From: Zonotrichia leucophrys gambelii
Taxonomy: Eukaryota; Chordata; Aves; Passeriformes; Passerellidae
DNA: 64,000 bases
Direction: 5' to 3'
NCBI RefSeq assembly: GCF_028769735.1
Contig: NC_088170.1
Span: 66,441,085-66,505,084 of the forward strand
Shown here: positions 55,801 to 63,600 of the stretch, piece by piece
How the letters are laid out: every line of letters begins with the position of its first letter
Numbering within the stretch: position 1 is the first letter of the stretch
The notes under the pieces: model-generated
What the model saw: only the letters and a program-made list of their open reading frames with translations
Told to the model about the DNA's origin: nothing
Databases searched by the model: none
Position numbers and translations under genes: made by a program

Positions 55801-57899
55801 ACTGTACAGCTGTGCTGGCCAGCACACAGCACTGCCCTGCCTGATACATTGGAGACGTGGCTTAGGAATTTCAGCTCCTGATTGTTGTGAGATTGCTGTT
55901 CACAGCAGAACAAAACCACCCCACCAACCTCACTTACTCTGCTGGATTTCATAATTAGCTTTTCTATGCTCCTACTATACTGAGTCTGTTGAATTAAAGC
56001 AAGTATGCAGTGGGATTTTTATGGATCCCAGGAAAGATCCATTTCTTTGTTGGGTGATGCTGACAAGTCAATTAAATCTTTTTTTGGGGCTCAAAACATC
56101 TGATGCACAGATCCTGTTATTTCAGCAGTTAATTAGCTCCTTTCCCACTTGTGTCTTCCATCATCCCTTCCTTGTGCTGCTCACACAATGAAATCAGTGA
56201 AAATCAGAAATACTTATTTTGCCTCAGTGTTGGGTCTAGGAAGATAATGGCAACACTCTATTCCATCAGTAAACATTCCTTATTGAGCTATTGATTTAAC
56301 CAATTTTAGACCTGTGCCCTAATCTTCCCCAAGGCAAAACCCATGATTGTGAGGCTCTACTTGCCTGAAGGGACTGCTGTATCCCAGCCCCAAAAATTTG
56401 GGGACCACAAAGTATAAATGTAAGTGCATAATTTTCTTGGGGCTCCCTATTTATTGTAAGAGTGGTTTTTCAACAAGTTCAGAAGTAGTACAGTACTTGC
56501 TTCCAAGCAATGCCATGATACATAGGAATACCTGCACATCCTTTCCTGAAACTTATAGGAGTTTTATAGAAACTGGAAACCCCCATGCATAAATTGTTGC
56601 ACAAAATTGTGTTGATTCTATTGCCTACTAAAAACAAGTAGATCCAAAAGTAAAAAAAAAAAATCTAAATCTATACTCATATCTATATGCAAAGTGGTAA
56701 TAGATATGCGTATCAATTACCTTTTTCTGTGCCTTTTGAAAATGTAATTAAATGCATAAACTGTGTACTTTCTATGGATTTGTTTTCCCTATAGATGTGA
56801 TGTTTTTCCCAGCTTCACAATTAGAATTACTTTACTCCCTGTGCCATTAAACAGCTGTGGCAAGTTACAACAGCATAGTCCTGCACTGAGGGATGGGACT
56901 ATCCTTATTTCCTGTTGTACTCAGCAACCCCTGGCACTGATGTTCTGAGAAGGTTCATGCTCTGAGAATAAATTCAAGTCCACATACCATGGAGTTAAGA
57001 TGCAGTCTGTATCATCAATATACATTTATCTTTCTTTTCAATAGGTTTTCAGAAGGCCTTTCCCTAAAAGGTACTTTTGCACTCAAAAGGGATCACTGGT
57101 TATTGAAATCTGTGCAGCATTTCATTTCCAAGTTCAGGTTGGCCACTTGACCACTCTTGATGGTGATGCTTAACACCTCTGCCCTGGTTTTTGGGTTGTG
57201 GTAGAGGCGCAAGATTTAAAAACTCTCTTTACAAACTTTTGTCCAGGCAAAGCTCTCAGGTCCAGGGTAAGCTCTTTGTTTCTCACTTACAGCAGACCTA
57301 TGTTTTGCATAGAGTTACAGAAAACACAGGAATGGAGGAGAGAGTGCTACAATGAGGGCCAGTTCCCATCACCCTTCATGCCCTCAAGCAGTCATTTACA
57401 GTCCTGTCCTTTTAGGTGTTTTTTTTTGGCCTTGTGCTACAAAGCAGAAATGGGGTCAGGGGAGCAACTTTGATTTTGTGAGAGCAGAAAACTGAGGGTG
57501 TTTTCTCAGGGTGCAAAGGAACCTTTCCAGCTGACAAACAGGGTGATAACACAAGTTAATATGTTGGCACCGAGACCTTTCTGACACTGGAAATAAAAGG
57601 TGATAATTTCAGTCACTGTGAAAAGTTCATGTGGATACCTTCATCACGTGGGACGTATTACAGAGTAACCTCTCGCTGCAGACAGCAGCTCTGCCTACCT
57701 TGGCTGTGACATAAAGCTCCCAATTAGCACTTAAGGAAAGAGACTTTACAGGCTGCACACTCACCTCGGCTCAGCCCATCTGGTCCCCGAAGGATTCGGC
57801 ATTCTTCTATCTGGCCGAACGGAGAAAACATCACCCTGATATCATTCTCATTACACTTCTTCGAAACCATTCCTATGAACAATTTTCTGTCTTCCACAG
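1179..57899 (-). CDS. CELF2: CELF2, internal part of the gene (eight coding exons)
   Basis: This is the overall span of the recognised coding exons of CUGBP Elav-like family member 2. The family is known to bind GU/UGU-rich RNA and to regulate alternative splicing in the nucleus and mRNA stability and translation in the cytoplasm. Its layout is RRM1-RRM2-long linker-RRM3. The window holds RRM2 (e1, e2, start of e3), the linker (e3 to e7) and the first two thirds of RRM3 (e8). The exons total 135+80+159+64+135+132+180+144 = 1029 nt with no frameshift or stop, and each has AG and GT borders. CELF2 is preferred over CELF1 because of linker strings such as [10 protein letters not shown] and [14 protein letters not shown]; the CELF1 counterparts differ. 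The N-terminal, RRM1 and last coding exons are outside the window, so the gene is incomplete here but looks intact. Confidence 0.97.
1518..1547. repeat. Two-copy 16-bp tandem repeat
   Basis: TTGAAAAGTGTTTACT is followed at once by TTGAAAAGTGTTTA. It lies about 200 nt upstream of e8 in gene sense. It is probably a chance slippage duplication. Confidence 0.8.
4075..4649 (+). mobile_element. LTR-like element of a passerine endogenous retrovirus
   Basis: The block from about 4241 to 4631 has the parts expected of an LTR read on the plus strand: a TATA-like AGTATAAAGAG near 4473, a polyadenylation signal AATAAA at about 4555, and a following U5-like stretch. It resembles an LTR I remember from songbird genomes. 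The 5' edge could be a TG at 4075 and the 3' edge about 4631-4650. The hexamer ACTTAC occurs at 4069-4074 and again at 4650-4655 and may be a target-site duplication. The element does not end in CA at that edge, so the borders are uncertain. It has no gag, pol or env frame and would be a solo LTR, antisense to CELF2. Confidence 0.65.
4656..4835 (-). CDS. CELF2: CELF2 exon e7: last linker exon
   Basis: A 180-nt exon (phase 1-1) coding [59 protein letters not shown] and the first base of glycine. It joins the linker to RRM3. The near acceptor is CTCTCAG before GTATGGCG. The donor is AAG|GTAAGT. The exon is strikingly GC- and CpG-rich compared with its surroundings, with a GCGGCCGC at 4724-4731. 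A distal acceptor 18 nt upstream gives a 198-nt form. An LTR-like element starts within, at most, a few tens of bases after the donor. The ATG codons here are internal, not starts. Confidence 0.96.
4836..4853 (-). other. CELF2: Alternative 3' splice site extension of e7
   Basis: Eighteen bases (minus strand TTGCTCAAATGCTCTCAG) lie between a distal acceptor (TTTTTTGTAAAG) and the near acceptor (CTCTCAG). Included after the short e6 form, they encode VAQMLSG. The reading frame is open through them and the phase is the same as at the near acceptor. That the extension exactly reproduces a peptide I remember from human CELF2 is the main support. Confidence 0.8.
7119..8155 (+). mobile_element. Passerine endogenous retrovirus LTR (solo, old)
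   Basis: A roughly 1-kb block unlike the surrounding AT-rich intron. It has degenerate internal repeats built around GCAGCCCATGG and GGAGCAG units (about 7380-7790), a polyadenylation signal AATAAA at about 7994, and a U5-like tail ending near GTGATAGAGTGGCATTC. It matches my memory of a very common songbird LTR read on the plus strand. The expected last bases are missing and AT-rich sequence follows. There is no coding capacity. The long open frames on both strands here are a by-product of GC-rich repeat units. Confidence 0.7.
8156..8265. repeat. AT-rich low-complexity tract (ATA/AAC-type)
   Basis: About 110 bp made almost only of A and T, with ATAATAACAATAATA-type units and a TATA-rich end. 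It directly abuts the LTR where the LTR end should be. Confidence 0.75.
8939..9008. mobile_element. Probable MIR/L2-type ancient repeat fragment
   Basis: The order TTTTACAGATG, then AGAGGCTAAGTGACT, then GGTCACACA follows the conserved core of MIR/L2-like elements (tttacagatgaggaaactgag, aggttaagtgacttgcc, ggtcacacag). It is short and diverged, so the family call is from memory only. Confidence 0.5.
11746..11757 (-). other. CELF2: Alternative 5' splice site segment of e6
   Basis: These are the twelve bases between the two e6 donors (minus strand GTACCGTAAACA). Kept, they add the codons behind GTVN; removed, the exon ends at GCACTAGCAG. The outer donor (GTGAGT) matches the consensus much better than the inner one (GTACCG). 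The alternative use is inferred from sequence and from memory of CELF2 isoforms with either GTINS or VAQMLSG at this point. Confidence 0.75.
11746..11877 (-). CDS. CELF2: CELF2 exon e6: linker exon with two donors
   Basis: A 132-nt exon (long form) coding (V)[40 protein letters not shown] and TVN plus one base. The acceptor is TTTCCTTTCAG. The long form ends at 11746 before a strong GTGAGT donor. A second, weaker donor (GTACCG) lies 12 nt earlier and would end the exon at 11758 (120 nt). Both forms leave in phase 1. Joined to the e7 near acceptor, the long form reads [12 protein letters not shown]. The short form joined to the distal acceptor reads [14 protein letters not shown], the junction I remember from the standard human isoform. 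Confidence 0.95.
14937..15250 (-). mobile_element. CR1 LINE fragment
   Basis: It starts at CACAGAATCCCAGAATG followed by TTGGAAGGAACCCACAAGGA, the reverse complement of the avian CR1 3' end, and continues through the CR1 3' region (GGGGAGCTGTTCCAGTGCC, AACCTTTTCCTGATACCCAA). The 3' end is at the low coordinate, so the element lies on the minus strand, the same sense as CELF2. It is 5'-truncated. Confidence 0.85.
16256..16690 (-). mobile_element. CR1 LINE fragment
   Basis: It begins AATCAGAGAATGGTTTAAG then TTGGAAGGCA, a diverged CR1 3' tail in reverse complement. It runs through GGGGCATCCACCACCTCTC, CATTGCCCCTTGTCCTA and CTCCAGGCTGAACAACCCC, which are typical of the CR1 3' region. Minus orientation, 5'-truncated. 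Confidence 0.87.
17888..18592 (+). mobile_element. CR1 LINE fragment
   Basis: Forward-oriented CR1: GCAAAGTCCTGCACCTGGGG and AGGACCTGCGGGGGTCTTGG from the end of the reverse-transcriptase reading frame, then GGCTGGAGAAGATACAGCTC, CACTGGAACAGATTACCCAG, and a tail near TTCCAACCTCAATTATTCTA. The frame is full of stops, so this is a dead copy. Confidence 0.85.
20766..20925. repeat. Pentanucleotide microsatellite (GGAGA)n
   Basis: About 160 bp of near-perfect AGGAG repeats on the plus strand, with one interruption (GGAGGAGGA) near 20821-20829. In CELF2 pre-mRNA it would read as a long (UCUCC)n pyrimidine tract. The long open frames across it on both strands are artefacts of a stop-free repeat. 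Confidence 0.97.
21618..21659. repeat. 25-bp direct duplication
   Basis: ACCTCTAGCATAAACTA occurs at 21618-21634 and again at 21643-21659, a period of 25 bp. Confidence 0.85.
22293..22339. repeat. A-rich tract
   Basis: Almost only A with scattered G (GAAAA-type) over about 47 bp. It is not next to a repeat I can name. Confidence 0.8.
26008..26085 (+). mobile_element. CR1 LINE scrap
   Basis: AGAGGCTGTGGAATCTCTAT then CCTTGGAGATACTCAGACC matches the CR1 segment just before the 3' tail in forward orientation. The rest of the element is not recognisable. Confidence 0.6.
26567..26634. repeat. 34-bp tandem duplication
   Basis: Two adjacent 34-bp units, each starting TATGAAATA and ending CTTTAAAACA, with several substitutions between them. 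An old local duplication. Confidence 0.85.
30119..30253 (-). CDS. CELF2: CELF2 exon e5: alanine-rich linker
   Basis: A 135-nt exon (phase 1-1) coding (G)[12 protein letters not shown], a run of seven alanines, [13 protein letters not shown], then [12 protein letters not shown] and the first base of a valine codon. The seven alanine codons are a mix of GCA and GCC, so the run is not a pure trinucleotide tract. The acceptor has a clean pyrimidine tract (CTTGCTTCCCCACACAG) and the donor is GTAAGA. Mammalian CELF2, as I remember it, has S where this protein has T in two places (ATST and TTSS). That is a mild change in a low-complexity linker. Confidence 0.96.
30288..30305. repeat. Short (ATC)6 microsatellite next to the e5 acceptor
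   Basis: Six perfect ATC units on the plus strand, read as GAUGAU in the transcript. They lie about 35-52 nt upstream of the e5 acceptor, near the expected branch-point region. Confidence 0.9.
34296..34430 (-). mobile_element. CR1 LINE 3' tail
   Basis: CACAGAATCATGGAATGG then TTGGAAGGGACCTTAAAGA is an almost unmodified avian CR1 3' end in reverse complement. Only the last 130 bp or so is recognisable. Confidence 0.9.
34579..34870 (-). mobile_element. CR1 LINE fragment
   Basis: A second, separate CR1 3' tail (AGAATCATAGAACCACGGGC) followed by CR1 sequence (CACCTGGCCTTGAACACTTC, GGGCAACCTGTGCCTCACC). Minus orientation, 5'-truncated. Confidence 0.87.
36100..36168. repeat. 13-bp perfect inverted repeat with 43-nt spacer
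   Basis: GATTGTAGAAAAT at 36100-36112 is matched by its exact reverse complement at 36156-36168. The spacer is AT-rich. It could fold as a hairpin or be the remains of a small palindromic element. No family is recognised. Confidence 0.8.
40039..40102 (-). CDS. CELF2: CELF2 exon e4: short linker exon
   Basis: A 64-nt exon coding [20 protein letters not shown] and then A plus the first base of a glycine codon. It is too short to appear as an open frame of its own; it was found from the splice sites and from the protein that must follow LTPQYLA. The acceptor is CATTTGCAG and the donor is a strong GTGAGT. It enters in phase 0 and leaves in phase 1, so skipping it alone would shift the frame. A G-run and a GU-rich string lie about 90-110 nt past the donor. 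Confidence 0.95.
40728..41515 (-). mobile_element. CR1 LINE, the longest copy in the window
   Basis: It starts with the classical CATAGAATCATAGAATGGTT tail (reverse complement), then GGCCTTGAACACTTCCAGGG, CATTACCCCTTGTCCCATC, CTTCTCCAGGCTGAACAGCC and the segment ending GTGAGGTTATG. The 5' border near 41515 is approximate. Open frames on both strands here are not genes; they are GC-rich CR1 sequence in the wrong frames. Confidence 0.9.
42028..42094 (+). mobile_element. CR1 LINE 3' tail
   Basis: GGTTAGAACTAGGTGATCTT, TTAAGGTCCTTTCCAACTC and TTTCTATGAATCTGTGAAT form a forward CR1 3' end of only about 67 bp. It lies about 150 nt downstream of the e3 donor in gene sense, in antisense orientation. 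Confidence 0.88.
42244..42402 (-). CDS. CELF2: CELF2 exon e3: end of RRM2 and glutamine-rich linker
   Basis: A 159-nt, phase 0-0 exon of 53 codons. It begins [19 protein letters not shown], which is the last beta strand of RRM2 and the basic stretch after it. It then enters a glutamine-rich segment ([14 protein letters not shown]) and ends [13 protein letters not shown] and LTPQYLA. The acceptor is AACCACAG and the donor is the consensus GTAAGT. The linker of CELF proteins is known to carry activation/repression and localisation functions. A CR1 tail lies at 42028-42094, about 150 nt past the donor in gene sense. Confidence 0.96.
42403..47269 (-). other. CELF2 intron e2-e3
   Basis: No interspersed repeat is recognised. 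It contains a perfect AAT microsatellite (43851-43898), a short AAAC run (about 44680-44697) and an A-rich patch (46261-46326). No other exon is seen. Confidence 0.85.
43851..43898. repeat. (AAT)16 microsatellite
   Basis: Sixteen perfect AAT units, 48 bp, without interruption. Read as (AUU)n in the transcript. Confidence 0.97.
47270..47349 (-). CDS. CELF2: CELF2 exon e2: RNP1 half of RRM2
   Basis: An 80-nt exon coding (G)[20 protein letters not shown] through QSQTME. It completes the RNP1 octamer of RRM2 (RGCAFVTF, split across the e1/e2 junction at the glycine codon) and helix 2. The acceptor follows a good pyrimidine tract (CCCCTTGTTCCCACAG, minus strand). The donor GAG|GTACAG fits the consensus poorly at positions +4 to +6. 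The length is not a multiple of three (phase 1 to 0), so skipping it would break both RRM2 and the reading frame. Confidence 0.96.
47350..57764 (-). other. CELF2 intron e1-e2 (10.4 kb)
   Basis: I see no CR1 or LTR in this intron. There is a T/TTTG-rich patch at about 47580-47660, and a weak MIR-like stretch at about 53740-53830 that I did not call. No extra coding exon was found. Confidence 0.85.
57765..57899 (-). CDS. CELF2: CELF2 exon e1: first half of RRM2
   Basis: A 135-nt exon coding (A)[18 protein letters not shown] to [10 protein letters not shown]. It carries the RNP2 motif of RRM2 (LFIGMV) near its start, followed by helix 1 and strand 2 ([13 protein letters not shown]). RRM2 works with RRM1 in recognising UGU-containing RNA. 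The acceptor (minus strand) is TTTATCTTCTAG before CTGTGGAAG. The donor is a strong GTGAGT directly after GCCGAG. The exon enters in phase 1 (it completes a GCT alanine codon) and leaves in phase 1 (first base of a glycine codon), so it is symmetric. The upstream intron runs off the end of the window and no RRM1 exon is found between 57900 and 64000. Confidence 0.96.
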
Positions 57900-58051
57900 C
57901 TAGAAGATAAAAATAATGAATGAGCAAAGGCCATTTCATCTTTTTGCTGTGATCAATGCTTCATTACCACATCAAACCAAGCTTCAGTCATGTGAGTCTG
58001 GCTCTGTAACTGAAGACAAGTCCTAAGGCAAACACTTTATACTTACAACCT

Positions 58052-58076
58052 CCCTTCCCCCTTCCTTCCCCACCCC
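58052..58076 (-). other. Possible G-quadruplex motif in the pre-mRNA
   Basis: On the minus strand there are four G runs (4, 4, 5 and 3 G) separated by loops of 1, 6 and 2 bases. This fits the usual G3+N1-7 rule. It lies about 150-180 nt upstream of e1 and would be in the CELF2 transcript. Next to it, at about 58089-58112, is a CT-rich run on the plus strand. Confidence 0.6.
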
Positions 58077-59627
58077 AAATATCTCATTTTTCTCTCTCTC
58101 TCTCCTTCTTTTTAGTGGTGCCTACTGTTTATATAACATATTAATTGGCTGTCTTAGTCACTCTGCATACACCTCCCCTTCACGGCTTCTAAAAGGAAAG
58201 TATCCTCTGTTAGAGACACTTTTAAAGATACCCTTGCATAGATTCTAATTCAGATAAATTCCCTCATCCCCCTCATGTGTGAAAGAAATCATGATGGGGT
58301 GAGGGTGAAGAAGGGATTGTGCATGTAATGATACAAGCTAACGAACAATATTCCTGAGAAATGTTTTGAGAGCAGCTCCTATCTGAGCTTTCAATTTCAG
58401 CCAACTTAATGCACGGCACTGGAAAGGCAGATGTGCAATGACTGCTCTGGAAAAAGAATGCATTAAATTTTTCTGCATTTTTTTCTTTTTCAGTGCCACA
58501 GCCCTCTGCCCTTCAGGAGGACACAAGACATAATTCAGGACATCACCTGAACACCCTCTGATGCGTAATGATGCTGAGTTTGCAAAAAACCACCATGAAA
58601 AACGTGCTTTACCTGAATTATTGGTAGAATATTTTCTGCTTGCACTGTCACCAGCACCAGCACAAGCTGGACTGCTGCAGCAGGATGCACACAGCCCTAT
58701 TAATCAAACCCAAATGTACAGGTCTAAAGCTGGGGACTCTTGTCAAAAATGAAAGAGGTCATCAAAACTTAATTCACTCTGGAAAAATTTAAAAATGTTA
58801 AGGCATCCACTCATCTATATTAAACCAAAAATCTAAGTGCTTATTATACAGTACATACACCAGTGCTTTCTTCTTCTCTGGAAATGGCATGTAAATCCAA
58901 TTCCCTGTTAATGAGCAGACTGTCAGGGTTTGTGGGGAAGCAAAGAGGGAAGGAAAGCTTTACTCCAGAGAGTCTGCAGTGCACTTACTTATTTCTATTA
59001 TTGTGTAAATTATTTTTGTAATGAAGTATTTTCATTTCTGGGCTTACAATAAAAAAAAAAAAAAAAGAATCCTCCCTTGCTCTCTAACTCTGTCTCCTGT
59101 ATTAGTATGAGTTTGTCATATGGAAAAAATTGCAGCTGAGGAAGAAGGAACTGCGTCCATTTTTTCTAGGATTTTATTTCTGTTATACTTCAACATTTTC
59201 AGTGCATTTAATAATTTCAGGAATAACAGGAAGAGGTTCATGTTTATTGATCACGAGAAGTGTTTGAAGTAATTTTCTCCTTAAATCGCTGACTTTAAAA
59301 AGTATTTGTAGCTTTTATATAAGCAAGCACCAAACCCATGCATTTTTCAGAGCCCAAAACAGAGACCAGCCCCTGCAATCCTAGCTTCTCACTCCACAAG
59401 CTTGCAAGAAAATTGGTGTGAATTTAACACCCAGGGGAAGATGTTTTCTTCAGGAGAGATTCCTCAAGACTGAACATTTTCATTCACACTTTATATTGAG
59501 GTTCCACACTCAGGTGAACCCTCCAGAAAGGGTTAAGAAATGATGAATGCATGGCATGAGCCAGTTATATACAGATCAGGAGCTGAATATGCGTGATTGC
59601 AAATAAGACCTGCAAGTTGGAATATTT

Positions 59628-59660
59628 ATACACACACACACACAGACACATATATATATG
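59628..59660. repeat. Short CA/TA dinucleotide patch
   Basis: About nine CA units with one interruption, followed by TATATATATG. Confidence 0.85.
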
Positions 59661-62600
59661 TCTATGTCTTATTATGAAGCTTTACATCTGATTCATAATA
59701 TATAGCTGACCTTGATGCTGCTAAATATTATTTTAAGGGTGGGAAAGCTGAATTGCCTTGCTCACAGCTACAAGAGGAGTGCGGGCAGACACTTCTGCTG
59801 GTGGAAAGATGCCTATAACCTGGCTGCAGACAATTCCTATATTGCCCTGAGCAATTTCTTTGAGGAAGTTCCCTGGCAGCCTGTCCCCTCAACAACAGCC
59901 ACAGATTATGGCCATAGTGCAGGAAAGATTTTGAGACAAGGGGCCCAGCTGGGCTGCCAGGCCTGGATTCTCCACACCACAGACTGAGGTCAGGCTGGGT
60001 GAAGACTTGGTGCCAAACACATTTCCAAGCATTCCCTTCTGCCCAGTGTTATGAACCTCTTATTTTGTGTCTCTGTGTCAGCTAGTAGCAACCAGTTTAA
60101 ATTTGATCTTGGGCTTGAAATAGTGTGCAGGTCTACCTTAAGGGCGACTAGGCTCCAACTCTCTTTTAAAAATAGCTGCTGGCAAAGTTGGACAAATGCC
60201 TGCCACAGCATCCCAAAGGAGTTCCCTTGGGTCCTGCTTTGGTGCCAGGACAAAGCCTCAAACCAAAGAGATTCATGTGGAGACTGCAAAGAAATGAGTT
60301 GTGAACAGAAGGCTTTGTTTTAATTTTCCAAAGAGTAGCAGGCGACAACTCCCCATCGGCCTCCTTCGGTTTTGGTAGTAAACCTATAAATATGCCATTT
60401 AACTAACATGATTTGCAGGTTTGCAGCTTGAGGGTGATTTTATAGTAAATTAAACATCCAGCTCCTGTGTACTGTACATCTTAAAAATGCAGATTTCATG
60501 AAGAATGCTCAGAGTACAGAAAACATATTGATATGATGACGTGCTCTGCATTCAGTGCCATTAGTCAGTGCTGATCAGTGTTGAAGCTTAAGAAAATTGC
60601 TATTCTTTTTCTGGCTAGAGGCCCAGCATAAAAAACATTTAAAGTGACAATTGTCAAGATCAAAATGACATGTTTTCACTCCATCTGATAGAACATCTGA
60701 TATTATTAGGCTGAAAGAGTTTTTCCTACACAGAGAAAAGAATACTTTTCCACCTCAATAAGACTGATTTTCAGGAGTTATTTCTGCATTTTTGGTCAGC
60801 CACTTCTTTCTTTCTAAAATGAATTCTTACCAGCCACACAGGCAAGGTGTGAGAATCAGACAACAGAGTGCAAGCAGTGTGGGTCAAATGCTTTTAGAGG
60901 TGAGGAAACTTCCCTCTGAATCTGCCCAGCCTGCGGATTTTCCTGTGTGTTTTGGATTTCTCCCACAGACTGTAAAATGAGCATTAAACACCTCACCCAG
61001 CAGAGCACTGAGGCTGGGACAGGTGCTCCTGCTTAGGGAAAGGATGGCAGCCTAAACCCACCTAGCCTAACTTCAGTGACCTACAGGTTTGGTCTCAGCT
61101 CAACTGGTTGTTGGCAATGCCAAGAGATCAGCTCCTTCAAAGAGTGACAGGTCTCACCTCTCCCAGCAAGGTGGCAAGGTGCATGACAAGGTGTTTCTCC
61201 CTTTGTCATGGGAGTCTCTCCCCTGCTACTGAGAGTAGATTACAGATTGTTTTTCCACACTGACAGTAGACTGACAGATGCTGTTACCTTCCAGCCAACT
61301 CCCAGATCTTGGGCATCATGACAACATGTAGATGTCCTGAGCTCCAGCTGCAGGGACATCAGGAATGAATGAGCTCTGAGGGGCTGGACAAAGCTTGGGA
61401 GCTGCCAGTGCTTTGGGCAATGAGAGCAGGCAAAGCAAAAGGCTGGGGAAGGATAACAGTGTGCAAGGGCCAGCACATGTACACATATCTCAAAAGCATT
61501 TCACTGCTGCTTGATAACTCTCTCTCCCACCCCTGGGGTAGGTTTCAACAATTCAAAATCCAGAACAATCAAAACTTTTTTAGCCTACGTTTGACATCAT
61601 TATTTCTGAACCTTGCTTATGGGCCTAGTTGAACTTTCTGACTATTTTACACCACTCTGGGAGAATGAAGGAGATGCAACTGTTTGGAAGCAGCAAATAG
61701 GATGGGGTGGCTGAATGCCTCTCCTTGATGGACAGAAGCAGCCAGAAGGTCACTGTAAACAAGGCCTGAAGTTCTATTTATAGGAAGAAACGTGTGAAAC
61801 CACACAGTTTCTTGATTAACACATTATGGGGCTCACCTTTAATCCATCCCAACACATTACAAATGCAGGCTGGCTGTGCTGCCAGGGCAGTTCAAGTGAC
61901 ACATCCAGTGCTAAGCCTGCTGGATTTGGGCTGGGGTTTGCCAGAATGCAGGAGCACTGCATGAAGAGGAACAGACACCTGTTTTCAAATGAGCAGAGTT
62001 GCTCTTTTAACCCCATCAAGGCTAGCACTGCCATCACTAGCACACGTGTCTGGGCATTGTGTTTGAACCCACAACTCTGCCTTAGCCATCAAAGGTTATC
62101 TGAGATGAAATCTGTCTCTGCTGGGAGGGGATCTTTTCAAACTGAGCCTCCTGTCTTCTGACAGCACTACATCCAGCTTGCAGAATAACATCCTGAAGGG
62201 CCTCATTTTTTAGCTTTACTCAATTTGCTTCAGTAATGAGCATTTCTTGCAGGCTGTATTAGATTGCTTGTGCTAACCCAGGAGGATAAAGGAGTAGAGA
62301 TTATTTTCTGAATGCTACAAAAGAATTAAACCCTGTAATAATTGTGGGAAATCTCCCTGAAGATTCAACACAACTTTTATTTTCACTCCTCTAAACCCCC
62401 AAAATTCTGACAGATCAAAATGATAACCCTTTATTGTACATTTCTGTGGAGTCCAGTCAGATAAAGAGTGAATTTTCTCCCCAGAAGATGCCTTCTCTTT
62501 TGAGCAACTAGATAAATAGCTAATTATGTATACATGGTGTGGAGGTTTTGGGGTTTTTGTGGTTTGGTTTTGGTTTTTTACTCCCATATAGAAGGGAAAA

Positions 62601-63459
62601 GGTGAAATTAGACATTTTATCCCTAGCTGTAAGCCTGTGAAAACCCCTTGCATACAATCTGTCAAAGTCACACCTGAATCCGGAGCTGCCTGCATTAATT
62701 ATCAACTTTTCTATGTGTTAGTGCTAACATATGGCATCTAATTACTACCTCCAATTCGGCAAAGTTGTGCCACTTAGAATTTCAAAATTATTTTTTATAT
62801 TTTCCACTAATGAAATCAATAAAAATAAATTTTAAGATTACTCAGCTACCCTCCTCCCTACTTTATTTTTTTAAATGGAGAATTTTGTCATTTTCCCTGA
62901 AGCAGTGATGCTTTGATCCATTTAAGAGCACACTGTCTGTGGGATATGTGCCTGAAAGTATTGACTGTGCTCAAATCCAGATCCAAGACATTTAGGCATT
63001 TGCAAATTGTAGGATGTTAATGGCCACAGACAACTTAGAGTCAAGCAGGTGTTTGTAAATTTTTCAGCATTAGACTGGAGGAACCCCCTTTGTTTGAAAA
63101 AGGGAAAATGTCCTTAAAAGGATAAATACTGTGAGTGATGAATCTAGTAATGGTGGAGCCTTCAAAGTTGAAAAGATGCTTCTTTGGCAGAAAATCCTTA
63201 ACCAAAATTTTCTAGACAGATTAAAACAACCTGCACAAAGGTGATCCGACCAGGACACACTACAAGCTTCATCATCTGCAAATCTTCAAGAGATGTTATG
63301 TTTTCCAACAGTAAGAAGCTTTTCAGAATCCCTCTGGGTACACAAATTAATTAAATCTGAGGGCAAGTCTTGCCCCATCAACTCTAGGTACTAAAAGCTT
63401 GGTGGAAGAGATCAAGATTTGCTTCATCTGCATGAGCAGAGAAATGACTAAGACACATT

Positions 63460-63600
63460 GTAGGCAGGGAATGAGCCACTGGAATGGGTTGCTCAGAGGA
63501 GCTGTGGATGCCCCAGCCCTGGAAGTGTTCATGGCCACGTTGGATGGGGCTCTGGACAGCCTGGTCCAGGTGTGCTGGAGGTGTCCCTTCCATACCCATC
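63460..63600 (+). mobile_element. CR1 LINE fragment
   Basis: CACTGGAATGGGTTGCTCAG, TGTGGATGCCCCAGCCCTGG and AGTGTTCATGGCCACGTTGG, then GATGGGGCTCTGGACAGCC, follow the CR1 3' region in forward orientation. The final tail is not recognisable. Confidence 0.8.
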
